Source: Bacteroidota bacterium
Lineage (GTDB): Bacteria > Bacteroidota > Ignavibacteria > Ignavibacteriales > Ignavibacteriaceae
Direction of reading: 5' to 3'
Assembly: GCA_023433685.1 (NCBI GenBank)
Contig: JAEYUD010000032.1
Span: 1-8,965 of the forward strand
DNA: 8,965 nt
This document shows positions 1 to 7,365 of this stretch, in pieces (positions within the stretch are counted from its first letter, which is position 1; each line of letters starts with the position of its first letter). Below the pieces are notes generated by a model. It was not told where the DNA came from and made no database searches. It saw only the letters and a program-made list of their open reading frames with translations. Position numbers and translations under genes: made by a program.

Positions 1-1
1 G

Positions 2-2593
2 GTTAAGGGGAGGTTCGTAAAACTTACTGAAGGTGTTGATTACATTGTTCACAGGGAGACAGGTTATCTCTCTTTCAAGACCAATGTTCAGGATCAGGAT
101 ATCATCGCGGTGGCTTTCAGAACAGAGAATGTGAACTCAGCGAGTGCTGCCGATGATCTTTTTTACGGTGAATTTCTTGATCAGACAAATGCTCAGGCAG
201 ATACAACCAGACGCCTCGTACTGAAATTAGTTAAGCCTCAATTCCTGCAGCCAACCCTAAGCACAGCCTGGAAATTGCTACTGAAAAACATTTACGCGAT
301 GGGCGGAAGAAATGTTAAAGAAGAAGGTTTTGAGTTTGATATTAAATTTGAAGTTGACGGTGGTGATCCACAGTCGGTTCTCGGTGATGTCCGTTTATTG
401 AATGCACTCGGGCTTGATCTGGTAGGTCCAAATAAATTGCCACCTCCGGATGGTAAATTTGACTTCAAAGCGGGTATAACCATACTTGCTGAAACAGGTG
501 AGGTGATCTTCCCGACACTTCAACCTTTTGGCCGGAATCTGCCAAGTACTATCCCGAGAAGTGACTCCATTAAATATCTCGCGGTTTACGATCAGTCGCT
601 GACTTTTGCCAAGCAAGACAAAATTAAAGACAAATGGTTGCTCACGGGTAAATTTTCCGGTGAGGCTTCATCAACCTACCAACTTGGTTTCAACGTTGTT
701 GAAAACTCTGTAAAGGTATATCTCGACGGCAGACAATTAAGTCCTGGCTCCGATTACATTGTTGACTACAATATCGGTCAGGTTACAATAAGAAATGCTG
801 CCGCGCTTGTTCCGGGGGCTAAACTTCGAATAACCTACGAAGAGAATGATCTTTTCCAGCTTGCATCTAAAACCCTCTTTGGCGCAAGAGGTGTGCTTGA
901 TATTTCAAAGAAGACAAAACTTGGGTTCTCCGCGCTGACACTCTCACAACAGACGCTTTCTGACAAGGTCAGGATCGGTGAAGAGCCTCTAAGCAACTTC
1001 ATTTTGGGTCTTGATTTCCAGACCGCTCACGACCTTCCGTTCCTTACCGATTTGGTTGATAATATCTTTTCAACCAAAGAGATGTCGACTTTCTCATTCA
1101 CGGGTGAAGCGGCATATATGAGTCCCGACCCCAATACCAAGAAAAGTACGATCGCGAGCGACGGTGGAAAATCGATCGCGTACATTGATGACTTTGAGGG
1201 CGCGAAGAGAACAATCCCTGTAGGTATCACTTACGGAGCCTGGAAGGATCTTTCGGTTCCTGACAGTCTTCCTTCACTCTCAGGGTTGAGCAGGCTCGAT
1301 AAAATGAAGTACAAAGGCAAAGCCTGGTGGTTCAACGTTTTACCGTCGGACGTTATTGTTACAAACATTTGGCCCAACAGATCGACTGTAAGGGGTGAAG
1401 AGCAAGTAACAGTTTTGGACTATGTTTTCCAGCCTGATACAGCGGGTACATACAATTACGAACCTAATTTCCTTGACCCCACAAAATCATGGGGTGGTAT
1501 GATGAAAACCCTTTCATCAACCGCGAACAACCTGGTTGATGAGAACATTGAGTTTATTGAGTTCTGGATGAACATCAGAACCGCCCCGGCTAATTCGAAG
1601 ATGTACATCGATCTGGGTAAGATTTCAGAAGATGTTATCCCCAATAACCGTCTCGATTCAGAGGACAGGCCACCGCAGAATGAGTTGATTGATGAAGGTG
1701 AAGATACCGGTATCGATGGATATTTTGATGCCACAGAGCGCACTGTGTTTAACAGTCAGCGTGGCGATCCAAGCAATGATAACTTCAGTTTCAATAACTC
1801 AGGCGTGTTCAACCTGTATAACTATTTTAATATTAACGGAACTGAAGGAAATGCGCAGTTAACCGATATTGGTCGTGTTCCCGATACCGAAGATCTTAAC
1901 AGAAATGGTGTTCTCGATCAGGCAAATTCATATTTCAGATATGAGATACCGATCGATACAAGTGCCGAGAAAAACCCGTATATCAAAGGTGGTGGTAACA
2001 ATGCCGGATGGTATCTCGTAAGAATTCCATTGAAGGACTACAAGATGGAGATTGGTAAGCCAAGCTTCACCCTTGTTGAATTTATAAGGGTTTTCGTCAC
2101 CGGCGCGAGTGATCTGGTAGCTGTAAGATTTGCTGATTTTAACCTCGTGGGTAATCAGTGGAGAAGAGCGATCGAGTCCGATACACTTCTTTCGGTATCA
2201 GTGGTTAACATAGAAGATAACCCGGATTACTTTTCGCCCGGAGGTGTAGCCCGTGAGCGTGACAGAAGCCGCCCCGATCAGGAAATATACCGGAATGAGC
2301 AGTCGCTTGATCTGATTCTAAGAGGACTGCCGCCCGACCAGAGCAGGGAAGCGATAAAATACCTTTTCAGGCCCCTTGATGTATTTAACTACTCCGAAAT
2401 GAAACTTTTCATTCATGGAGATTCAAGTCAGGCGCCGGGCTCGGTTGCCTACCAATATCAACAGGGCATATTCTCTTCGGAATTCTATTTCCGCTTCGGT
2501 ACTGATACGAATAACTACTATGAGTACCGGCAGCCGGTACAATCGGGCTGGCAGGAGATCAGTATCCTGTTCAGTCAGCTAACTGCTATCTAG
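2..2593 (+). CDS. sprA: SprA (type IX secretion outer-membrane translocon), N-terminal-side fragment, 5' end outside window, ends at in-frame TAG
   Basis: The reading frame is open from base 2, so the gene starts left of the window. The GTG at 110 is not a credible start because family sequence lies upstream of it. SprA is the huge single-chain beta-barrel (36 strands in the Flavobacterium structure) through which the type IX secretion system exports cargo and gliding adhesins across the outer membrane. Visible family marks are two copies of the GxDYxVxxxxGxxxF/I module (about 35-120 and 735-845), the IDDFEGA motif near 1184-1204, the AWW segment near 1320, and the PDTEDLNRNGVLD stretch near 1880-1920. 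The product stops at TAG 2591-2593, in the middle of the domain that precedes the ISGEVWVNELR motif. The frame then continues without shift in the next entry, so this is half of one broken or misread gene. Full-length SprA is about 2400 residues in Flavobacterium, so several hundred N-terminal residues, including the signal peptide, are missing here. Family assignment is confident. Confidence 0.9.
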   Translation, partial: VKGRFVKLTEGVDYIVHRETGYLSFKTNVQDQDIIAVAFRTENVNSASAADDLFYGEFLDQTNAQADTTRRLVLKLVKPQFLQPTLSTAWKLLLKNIYAMGGRNVKEEGFEFDIKFEVDGGDPQSVLGDVRLLNALGLDLVGPNKLPPPDGKFDFKAGITILAETGEVIFPTLQPFGRNLPSTIPRSDSIKYLAVYDQSLTFAKQDKIKDKWLLTGKFSGEASSTYQLGFNVVENSVKVYLDGRQLSPGSDYIVDYNIGQVTIRNAAALVPGAKLRITYEENDLFQLASKTLFGARGVLDISKKTKLGFSALTLSQQTLSDKVRIGEEPLSNFILGLDFQTAHDLPFLTDLVDNIFSTKEMSTFSFTGEAAYMSPDPNTKKSTIASDGGKSIAYIDDFEGAKRTIPVGITYGAWKDLSVPDSLPSLSGLSRLDKMKYKGKAWWFNVLPSDVIVTNIWPNRSTVRGEEQVTVLDYVFQPDTAGTYNYEPNFLDPTKSWGGMMKTLSSTANNLVDENIEFIEFWMNIRTAPANSKMYIDLGKISEDVIPNNRLDSEDRPPQNELIDEGEDTGIDGYFDATERTVFNSQRGDPSNDNFSFNNSGVFNLYNYFNINGTEGNAQLTDIGRVPDTEDLNRNGVLDQANSYFRYEIPIDTSAEKNPYIKGGGNNAGWYLVRIPLKDYKMEIGKPSFTLVEFIRVFVTGASDLVAVRFADFNLVGNQWRRAIESDTLLSVSVVNIEDNPDYFSPGGVARERDRSRPDQEIYRNEQSLDLILRGLPPDQSREAIKYLFRPLDVFNYSEMKLFIHGDSSQAPGSVAYQYQQGIFSSEFYFRFGTDTNNYYEYRQPVQSGWQEISILFSQLTAI
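2591..2593 (+). other. In-frame amber (TAG) codon interrupting sprA
   Basis: The codons around it read L-T-A-I-stop-Q-A-R-D-S-A-N-V-I-Y-R in one continuous frame, and the following residues are family-typical SprA sequence (GNPG, then SGEVWVNELR). No base insertion or deletion is needed to join the halves. A one-base change from CAG (C to T transition) or AAG would create this codon. TAG also ends the mutB gene at 8543-8545, where the family's C-terminus is expected, so TAG is a normal stop in this genome and wholesale code reassignment is unlikely. Alternatives are a genuine nonsense mutation, a consensus error in the assembly, or local amber suppression. Confidence 0.9.
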
Positions 2594-2626
2594 CAGGCGA
2601 GAGACAGCGCGAACGTTATTTACCGG

Positions 2627-5395
2627 TTGCCCGTTGAAGGTAATCCGGGACACTACTACATAGTTAAAGGAAACGCGACCCTTACCTCGGTTAAATTTCT
2701 GAGTGTGGGAATAAAAAACACCTACCCATTCGCCAATATCTCAGGTGAAGTGTGGGTTAACGAATTGAGGGTGGTCGGGGCCGACAACACACCTGGCTGG
2801 GCCTATACTGCTTCCGCGTCGATAAAATTTGCTGATATTCTAACTGTTAACGCGAATGTCAGTCAGACAGACCCATATTTCCACCGTTTGGCGGACAGAT
2901 TCGGCAGCAGAATAGAAAGCCGGAATTGGGGTGTCTCAGCCGATCTTGATGTTATGAAGCTCCTTCCCGTGCCATTGCCGGGAAGTAACCTGCGTGTTAA
3001 TTACTCAAGAACCGAGTCGGTTGGTAATCCTCTCTACTTGCCGGGAACCGATATTAAAGTATCTGAAGCCGCTAAGATAGAGAAGGAAAAACTGATTCAA
3101 CAGGGTGTTGATCCGGTTCAGGCAGAGCAAGTAGCGCAGCAGATCGTGAGTGATGCTCAGACTGTAAATGTTTCGGATACATGGACGGTAGCGAACGTTC
3201 AGATTAAAATACCTTCCGATTTTTGGGTGATCCGTGACATCTTTAACAATCTGACTTATAATTTTAACTACAACAGTTCATTCAGTAGAAATCCGACCAC
3301 TCTGTCGTCGGAGAACTGGCTCTGGAACGCAAGCATCAATTACGGGATAACACTGAGTCCTGATAATTTCTTTGAACCTGCGAAGATTCCATACCTCGGT
3401 CAGCCATTGACTATCTTTACTGATTATAAGGACGCGAGATTCTATTTCGTTCCTCAAAATATTACATGGAACATCTCTGCAAGAAGATCATTCACCCTTA
3501 CCCAAACAAGGGCTATAGGTCAGGCCCTCTCGCAGGAAACAATTTCAAGGGATTTCACCGCGAACCGTGGTTTTAACTTTAACTGGAAAGTGACTGAAAA
3601 GGCGCTGGTAAACCTTTCAATTGCCTATCAGGCCGATTTCGCGTCGTCGCTTACTTATCTTGAGACAGACCAGTACAACAATCCCAGACCGGAGAGCGCG
3701 ATTTGGGGAGACATCTTAAGCGGGCAGTTCTTCGGACAGGATTTCCGATATAACCAGAGTCTTGACTTTAAAACCTCGCCGAGGCTTCCATCGTTCGGCA
3801 GAATCAATGAATATTTCCAGATCACTGCCGGTTATAACGTAAGATTCGGTTGGAACAACGACTTCCGTCAGGCTCAGGTTGGTAGAAGTGCCGGTTTTCA
3901 GAACAGGACAAACTTTGGAATAAGACTTCGTCTGAAGGCACTTACCGCGCCTCTATTTGAGGAAGCTCCTTCTGCCCAAAACAATCAGCCGCAGACAACT
4001 TCCCCTAAACCGCGAACCCGTAGCCGTGACGTTGACGAGACAGGTGAGAAAAAAGACGAATCTTCAATAGATGGACATATCGCGGGTAAAGACAGCACCA
4101 TTGCACCGGCCGACACAGTGCCGGTTGTTAAAAAGCCTTCAATTCTAACGAATCTATGGGGCCTGCTGAAAAATGGTTTACGAATATTGATCTTCGATTA
4201 TGACAATATTACACTTGATTTTTCCAACGATGTTAGTGTATCAGCAAACGGTATCAGAGGATTTGGAAACGGCTTTAAGAATTTCTGGGGATTGAAACAA
4301 AGCTCTGAAGAGGGTCCCGGAAGGTTGTTTATTCTTGGACTTGACCACAATGTGGGCCCACGTGCGGCAAACGCGAACCTCACGGATAACTATTCCGAAA
4401 GGAACAATATCGATATCCGCACCTCAAAACCACTTTGGGAAGGTGCAAAAATTGATCTCTCGTGGAAGGTGGGTTGGTCGATAAACAAATCAACTACCAT
4501 GCAGAGCGATGGAAACGGTGAATTATTCATTCAGAATATGTCTTCAACCGGAAACACAACCAGATCATTTTTCACAATGCCTCCTGTGTTGTTCCTTTCG
4601 ATATTCAAAAGCGGTATAAAGCGTGTGGATGAGTTGTATGACAGAAGTGCCTCCGATCCGGCTGCAAATCTTTCGTCGGCTTTTGTAAAGGGTTTTGAGT
4701 CGATGCCACTTCTCGCGAGCCTTGGTCCATTGAGTGAGTTCACAAATTACATTCCGAGACCGAACTGGCGGCTTTCATGGGATGGTCTCGAAAAACTGGG
4801 TATTTTCCAGGGATTCGCGAAGAGGGTCTCGATTGATCACTCATACTCATCAGAATATACCGAAGGTTGGAAGATCACCCCTGATGGTAACAAAGTGGTT
4901 CAGACCCAAAGGATCAACTACAGTTTCGCGCCACTGCTCGGATTGAATATTACTTTTAACAATCTTTGGGGTGGCAACTTTACGGGCAGGGTACAGTACA
5001 ACACGAGAACCTCATACGATCTGGGAACTTCCACAAAAAATATCACGGAGAATCTGAACCGGGATATTGGAATCACTCTCAACTACGCGAAGTCGGGTTT
5101 TGAGATACCTCTTTTCGGTTTGGCGCTAAAGAACGATATCGAGTTCAGTTTCTCGTATACGAGTACAAAAAACTCGACTGTTCAGTTCGATATGGAAAGG
5201 TTTACCGAAGAGGGCATTCCGCAGAATGGTACAACTACCACGACTATTGAGCCGCGGGTAAAATATGTGATCAGTTCAAGGGTTACGTTGGCATTGTTCT
5301 ATAAGAGGTCGAGTACCACACCCGAAGGAGCAGCCAGGATACCACCCACCACCAGAAACGAGGCGGGACTCGATATCAAGATATCGATCCAGTGA
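2627..5395 (+). CDS. sprA: SprA, C-terminal barrel fragment downstream of the in-frame stop
   Basis: This is the continuation of the preceding entry in the same frame. True homology begins immediately after the TAG (from 2594); TTG 2627 is only the first possible restart codon and has no Shine-Dalgarno sequence before it. Conserved SprA sequence includes SGEVWVNELRV (about 2730-2775), followed by alternating polar/aromatic strands expected of a large beta-barrel up to the final strand ending DIKISIQ. A charged, Gln-rich helical segment (3065-3160) and a Pro/Thr/Lys/Asp-rich low-complexity stretch (about 3959-4139) break up the barrel strands and are probably loops or periplasmic insertions. 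If translated alone this piece lacks a signal peptide and could not reach the outer membrane, so it is functional only if the stop is read through or is an error. It ends in TGA, 3 bp from the convergent GDPD gene. No other stop or frameshift occurs in the 922 codons. Confidence 0.88.
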   Translation: MPVEGNPGHYYIVKGNATLTSVKFLSVGIKNTYPFANISGEVWVNELRVVGADNTPGWAYTASASIKFADILTVNANVSQTDPYFHRLADRFGSRIESRNWGVSADLDVMKLLPVPLPGSNLRVNYSRTESVGNPLYLPGTDIKVSEAAKIEKEKLIQQGVDPVQAEQVAQQIVSDAQTVNVSDTWTVANVQIKIPSDFWVIRDIFNNLTYNFNYNSSFSRNPTTLSSENWLWNASINYGITLSPDNFFEPAKIPYLGQPLTIFTDYKDARFYFVPQNITWNISARRSFTLTQTRAIGQALSQETISRDFTANRGFNFNWKVTEKALVNLSIAYQADFASSLTYLETDQYNNPRPESAIWGDILSGQFFGQDFRYNQSLDFKTSPRLPSFGRINEYFQITAGYNVRFGWNNDFRQAQVGRSAGFQNRTNFGIRLRLKALTAPLFEEAPSAQNNQPQTTSPKPRTRSRDVDETGEKKDESSIDGHIAGKDSTIAPADTVPVVKKPSILTNLWGLLKNGLRILIFDYDNITLDFSNDVSVSANGIRGFGNGFKNFWGLKQSSEEGPGRLFILGLDHNVGPRAANANLTDNYSERNNIDIRTSKPLWEGAKIDLSWKVGWSINKSTTMQSDGNGELFIQNMSSTGNTTRSFFTMPPVLFLSIFKSGIKRVDELYDRSASDPAANLSSAFVKGFESMPLLASLGPLSEFTNYIPRPNWRLSWDGLEKLGIFQGFAKRVSIDHSYSSEYTEGWKITPDGNKVVQTQRINYSFAPLLGLNITFNNLWGGNFTGRVQYNTRTSYDLGTSTKNITENLNRDIGITLNYAKSGFEIPLFGLALKNDIEFSFSYTSTKNSTVQFDMERFTEEGIPQNGTTTTTIEPRVKYVISSRVTLALFYKRSSTTPEGAARIPPTTRNEAGLDIKISIQ

Positions 5396-5398
5396 TCA

Positions 5399-6298
5399 TT
5401 ACCGGCTGACCATTTCCGCGTTGTCACTTAGAATGAAGGGATAGCAAAGATTTCCCGGTAAACGCTTGATGCTCTCCCAATTATTTAAAGAATAGGGAAT
5501 TACTCCGGGCGGGTGATCATACAATTTCGCATATCCTTCGCCGGGCATCCGGTGTTGAATGCAGATAAATCCCCGGGATTTTTCTATGATTTCGAGCAGA
5601 CGACCCTCTAAGGGTCCGTTTAAGTTATGTTCAAAATCTCTCTTGTCAGAGATGAACATCGCCGGCTGATTTTCCCTCTCATTGTATTCTTCAAAAAAGA
5701 ATTTGATATTTTTCAGTTCTTCAGCGAAGCCGGATCTGATCACTGAAGCCAGATTACCTGTCATGTTTTTGAGTGAATTACTGTTGGAAATCCGCTCCAT
5801 CATTTTGAATTGAAGCTTCGAGCGAATGTAATTGTGGCTGAAACAGAGTGGTAGTTCCGGCTCAAGCGAATGCATTGCAAATAAAACTTCCGGGAGCCAG
5901 GAGACAATGACTACATTTTCTTCGAGTGACCGAAGTTTTATCGCTGACAGTGTCTGCTTTTCTTCCCCAAAATCCTTTATATCGATAAATATCCTGTTGT
6001 TAATTTTCATTTTGGACTTGAAAAGATCGAGTGCTTCGCTTAATGTCATGATCCCACCAGCTTTTGAGTTGTGGCCTACTGATCTCATGAGCTGATCAAA
6101 AGTGGAAGTTACAATATCGATCTTAATGCCAGATGCGGTTTTGAATAATCTGTCGTGATTAATTACAGGTACTGCATCGGATGTGAGACGAACATCAAAT
6201 TCAAAATATTTAACTCCGGACTCCAAAGCGTTTTTAAATCCGGTAAATGAATTCTCCCGCTCGCTGATTCCACGAAAACGGTGTGTTACGATATTCAT
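5399..6298 (-). CDS. Glycerophosphodiester phosphodiesterase-family protein
   Basis: The predicted 299-residue protein has the GDPD TIM-barrel signature at its N-terminus: H6-R7, E15-N16, the E33-F-D35 metal-binding pair, and N47-H48-D49. Known GDPDs hydrolyse glycerophosphodiesters (deacylated phospholipids) to glycerol-3-phosphate and an alcohol using these His/Glu/Asp residues and a metal ion. The usual later Glu of the 'ELK' strand is replaced by Asp (IDIK, D106). The C-terminal 'WTVN' strand is atypical (SLNNW), but the final PFILSDNAEMV resembles the family's closing 'TDxP' segment. No signal peptide is obvious, so it is probably cytoplasmic. The ATG at 6298 places the HR motif at residue 6, which is normal for the family. 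The stop is TAA followed directly by an in-frame TGA. The gene diverges from the hydrolase at 6358. The family is secure; the exact substrate is not, and the motif deviations leave room for an altered activity. Confidence 0.82.
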   Translation of the reverse strand: MNIVTHRFRGISERENSFTGFKNALESGVKYFEFDVRLTSDAVPVINHDRLFKTASGIKIDIVTSTFDQLMRSVGHNSKAGGIMTLSEALDLFKSKMKINNRIFIDIKDFGEEKQTLSAIKLRSLEENVVIVSWLPEVLFAMHSLEPELPLCFSHNYIRSKLQFKMMERISNSNSLKNMTGNLASVIRSGFAEELKNIKFFFEEYNERENQPAMFISDKRDFEHNLNGPLEGRLLEIIEKSRGFICIQHRMPGEGYAKLYDHPPGVIPYSLNNWESIKRLPGNLCYPFILSDNAEMVSR

Positions 6299-6357
6299 GT
6301 GATTGCGTAAATTTAAAATTGTGTTTTTTCTGATTGTATAAATATAGGCAGAAATAG
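6299..6357. promoter_or_regulatory. AT-rich divergent intergenic region with probable promoters for both flanking genes
   Basis: This 59-bp gap separates two divergent genes, so both must be transcribed from promoters in or next to it. It contains TATAAATA (6337-6344). On the minus strand the same area reads TATATTTA, close to the TAnnTTTG -7 element described for Bacteroidota. A TTGTGT (6319-6324) lies upstream on the plus strand but at too short a spacing for a classical -35/-10 pair. AGGCAG at 6346-6351 is a plausible weak ribosome-binding site for the hydrolase. The location is well supported; the exact elements are inference. Confidence 0.35.
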
Positions 6358-7335
6358 TTGTCAGATAAAAAGAAAAAATTGACCGGTTGGCTTGTACTGG
6401 AAGTAGTACTTATCATGCTGCTCCTTCTTACCATTCAGTATCAACGTTATGTTCTCACGGCTGTGGTCGCGCTTAAACTTACCTTTGTTTCATTCAGGTA
6501 TTATCATCTGAGGAGGCTGCTTGAGTCTTACTCAATGTTTCGCGTGTTCAAGCATCTCCCTGATGAAGGAACCTTTGAAGGACAGACTTCAGTCATGTCT
6601 GAGCCGGTTCGAAGAAGAAGAGGCGTGCTACTGATCCATGGATTCTCTTCAACCCCGAGAGAACTCCGGTCACTCACTGAAATACTGCAACAGGAAGGAA
6701 TTCCTTATTATACACCTGTTTTAACCGGATTCGGACTTGAAGATGTTCATCTTCTTTCTGTCATCCGTGAGCAGGATTGGATGCGTGACGCTATTACCGC
6801 TTATGATATCTTTTCCGCAAACTGCGACGAGGTAATTGTTGTTGGCAATTCGATGGGGGCATTGCTCGCATGCCATATCGCCTCTAAGCGGAGAGTCGAC
6901 AAATTGATACTTACAGCCCCGTATCTTTTGGCGAAACGGAAACATGACTTTAGCAAGAAATTACTCATAGACAGTCCTTTTTCGTGGCTGCTTAAACTTT
7001 TCAATCCGTACGTGAAAAAAGGGGGGAGACCCGAATCAACCACGGTGCATAACCCTGACCCAAGATTTGCATACGATGTAATACCAGTGAGATCGATAGA
7101 GGCACTTTGGAGGCTTCAAGATAAAATAGAGTATGAACAGATCAAGGCGGGGCGGACTCTTATATTGACAGGGAAGAAGGACAACACGGTCGAAAATGAC
7201 AGAATGTTCAACTTTCTTGACAGCAAGGGTCTGAATTATGAAAAAATCGAACTTGAAGGATCAGGCCATCTGGTTTTCAGTGGTCCGGACGTGATCACCG
7301 GGGTGAAAGGGATAATGAAATTCATCGAGAGCTGA
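6358..7335 (+). CDS. Membrane-anchored alpha/beta hydrolase (esterase/lysophospholipase-like)
   Basis: The 325-residue protein starts at TTG 6358. A TAG stop lies immediately upstream in frame, so it cannot extend further. The next ATG (6415) falls inside the first hydrophobic segment, which makes the TTG start more likely. The N-terminus is Lys-rich (KKKK, residues 4-7) and is followed by hydrophobic stretches at about 11-26 and 32-46, giving one or two membrane helices with the positive end in the cytoplasm. The hydrolase domain begins near residue 88 with VLLIHGF (oxyanion-hole strand, H94). The nucleophile elbow is G163-N-S165-M-G167, the acid is probably D275 in LTGKKD, and the catalytic His is H304 in GSGH. 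The complete Ser-Asp-His triad predicts an active serine hydrolase. The HGFxxTPxE pattern and short cap resemble carboxylesterase/monoacylglycerol lipase relatives. The substrate is unknown; the membrane anchor and the neighbouring GDPD gene make a lipid ester plausible. Confidence 0.8.
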   Translation: MSDKKKKLTGWLVLEVVLIMLLLLTIQYQRYVLTAVVALKLTFVSFRYYHLRRLLESYSMFRVFKHLPDEGTFEGQTSVMSEPVRRRRGVLLIHGFSSTPRELRSLTEILQQEGIPYYTPVLTGFGLEDVHLLSVIREQDWMRDAITAYDIFSANCDEVIVVGNSMGALLACHIASKRRVDKLILTAPYLLAKRKHDFSKKLLIDSPFSWLLKLFNPYVKKGGRPESTTVHNPDPRFAYDVIPVRSIEALWRLQDKIEYEQIKAGRTLILTGKKDNTVENDRMFNFLDSKGLNYEKIELEGSGHLVFSGPDVITGVKGIMKFIES

Positions 7336-7365
7336 TCACTCCCGGTGATTTTTCAGCCAGCTCTC
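7327..7365. terminator. Candidate terminator hairpin spanning the convergent stop codons of the hydrolase and meaB
   Basis: GAGAGCTG (7327-7334) is the perfect reverse complement of CAGCTCTC (7358-7365). Nested inside is ATCAC (7335-7339) with GTGAT (7345-7349) around a 5-nt loop, followed by TTTT (7350-7353). On the plus strand the inner hairpin plus short U-run looks like a weak intrinsic terminator for the hydrolase gene. There is no U-run in the minus direction. The two genes leave no space between their stops, so any terminator has to overlap coding sequence, as this one does. Confidence 0.4.

Noticed and set aside
110..112. GTG 110 as the start of the first gene
   Set aside because: The frame is open to the window edge and the upstream codons contain the SprA-type GVDYIVHRETGYLSF module, so the true start is outside the window.
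2591..2593. Genome-wide reassignment of TAG to an amino acid
   Set aside because: mutB ends with TAG exactly at its expected C-terminus, and a TAG sits directly before the hydrolase start, both consistent with TAG being a normal stop.
5370..5387. Near-perfect palindrome TCGATATC-AA-GATATCGA at the end of sprA
   Set aside because: It encodes the family-typical last residues (DIKIS), has only a 2-nt loop and is not followed by a T-run, so it is more likely chance from Asp/Ile/Ser codons than a terminator or operator.
2..5395. Frequent CGCGA-type words in sprA as a possible uptake or Chi-like motif
   Set aside because: The occurrences mostly sit at Ala GCG codons followed by an A-starting codon, so codon preference explains them; no fixed longer consensus was seen.
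5832..6434. Short open frames antisense to or overlapping the GDPD gene and the divergent region
   Set aside because: The coding strand has clear GDPD motifs; the alternatives have Ser-rich or unstructured translations and no start signals.
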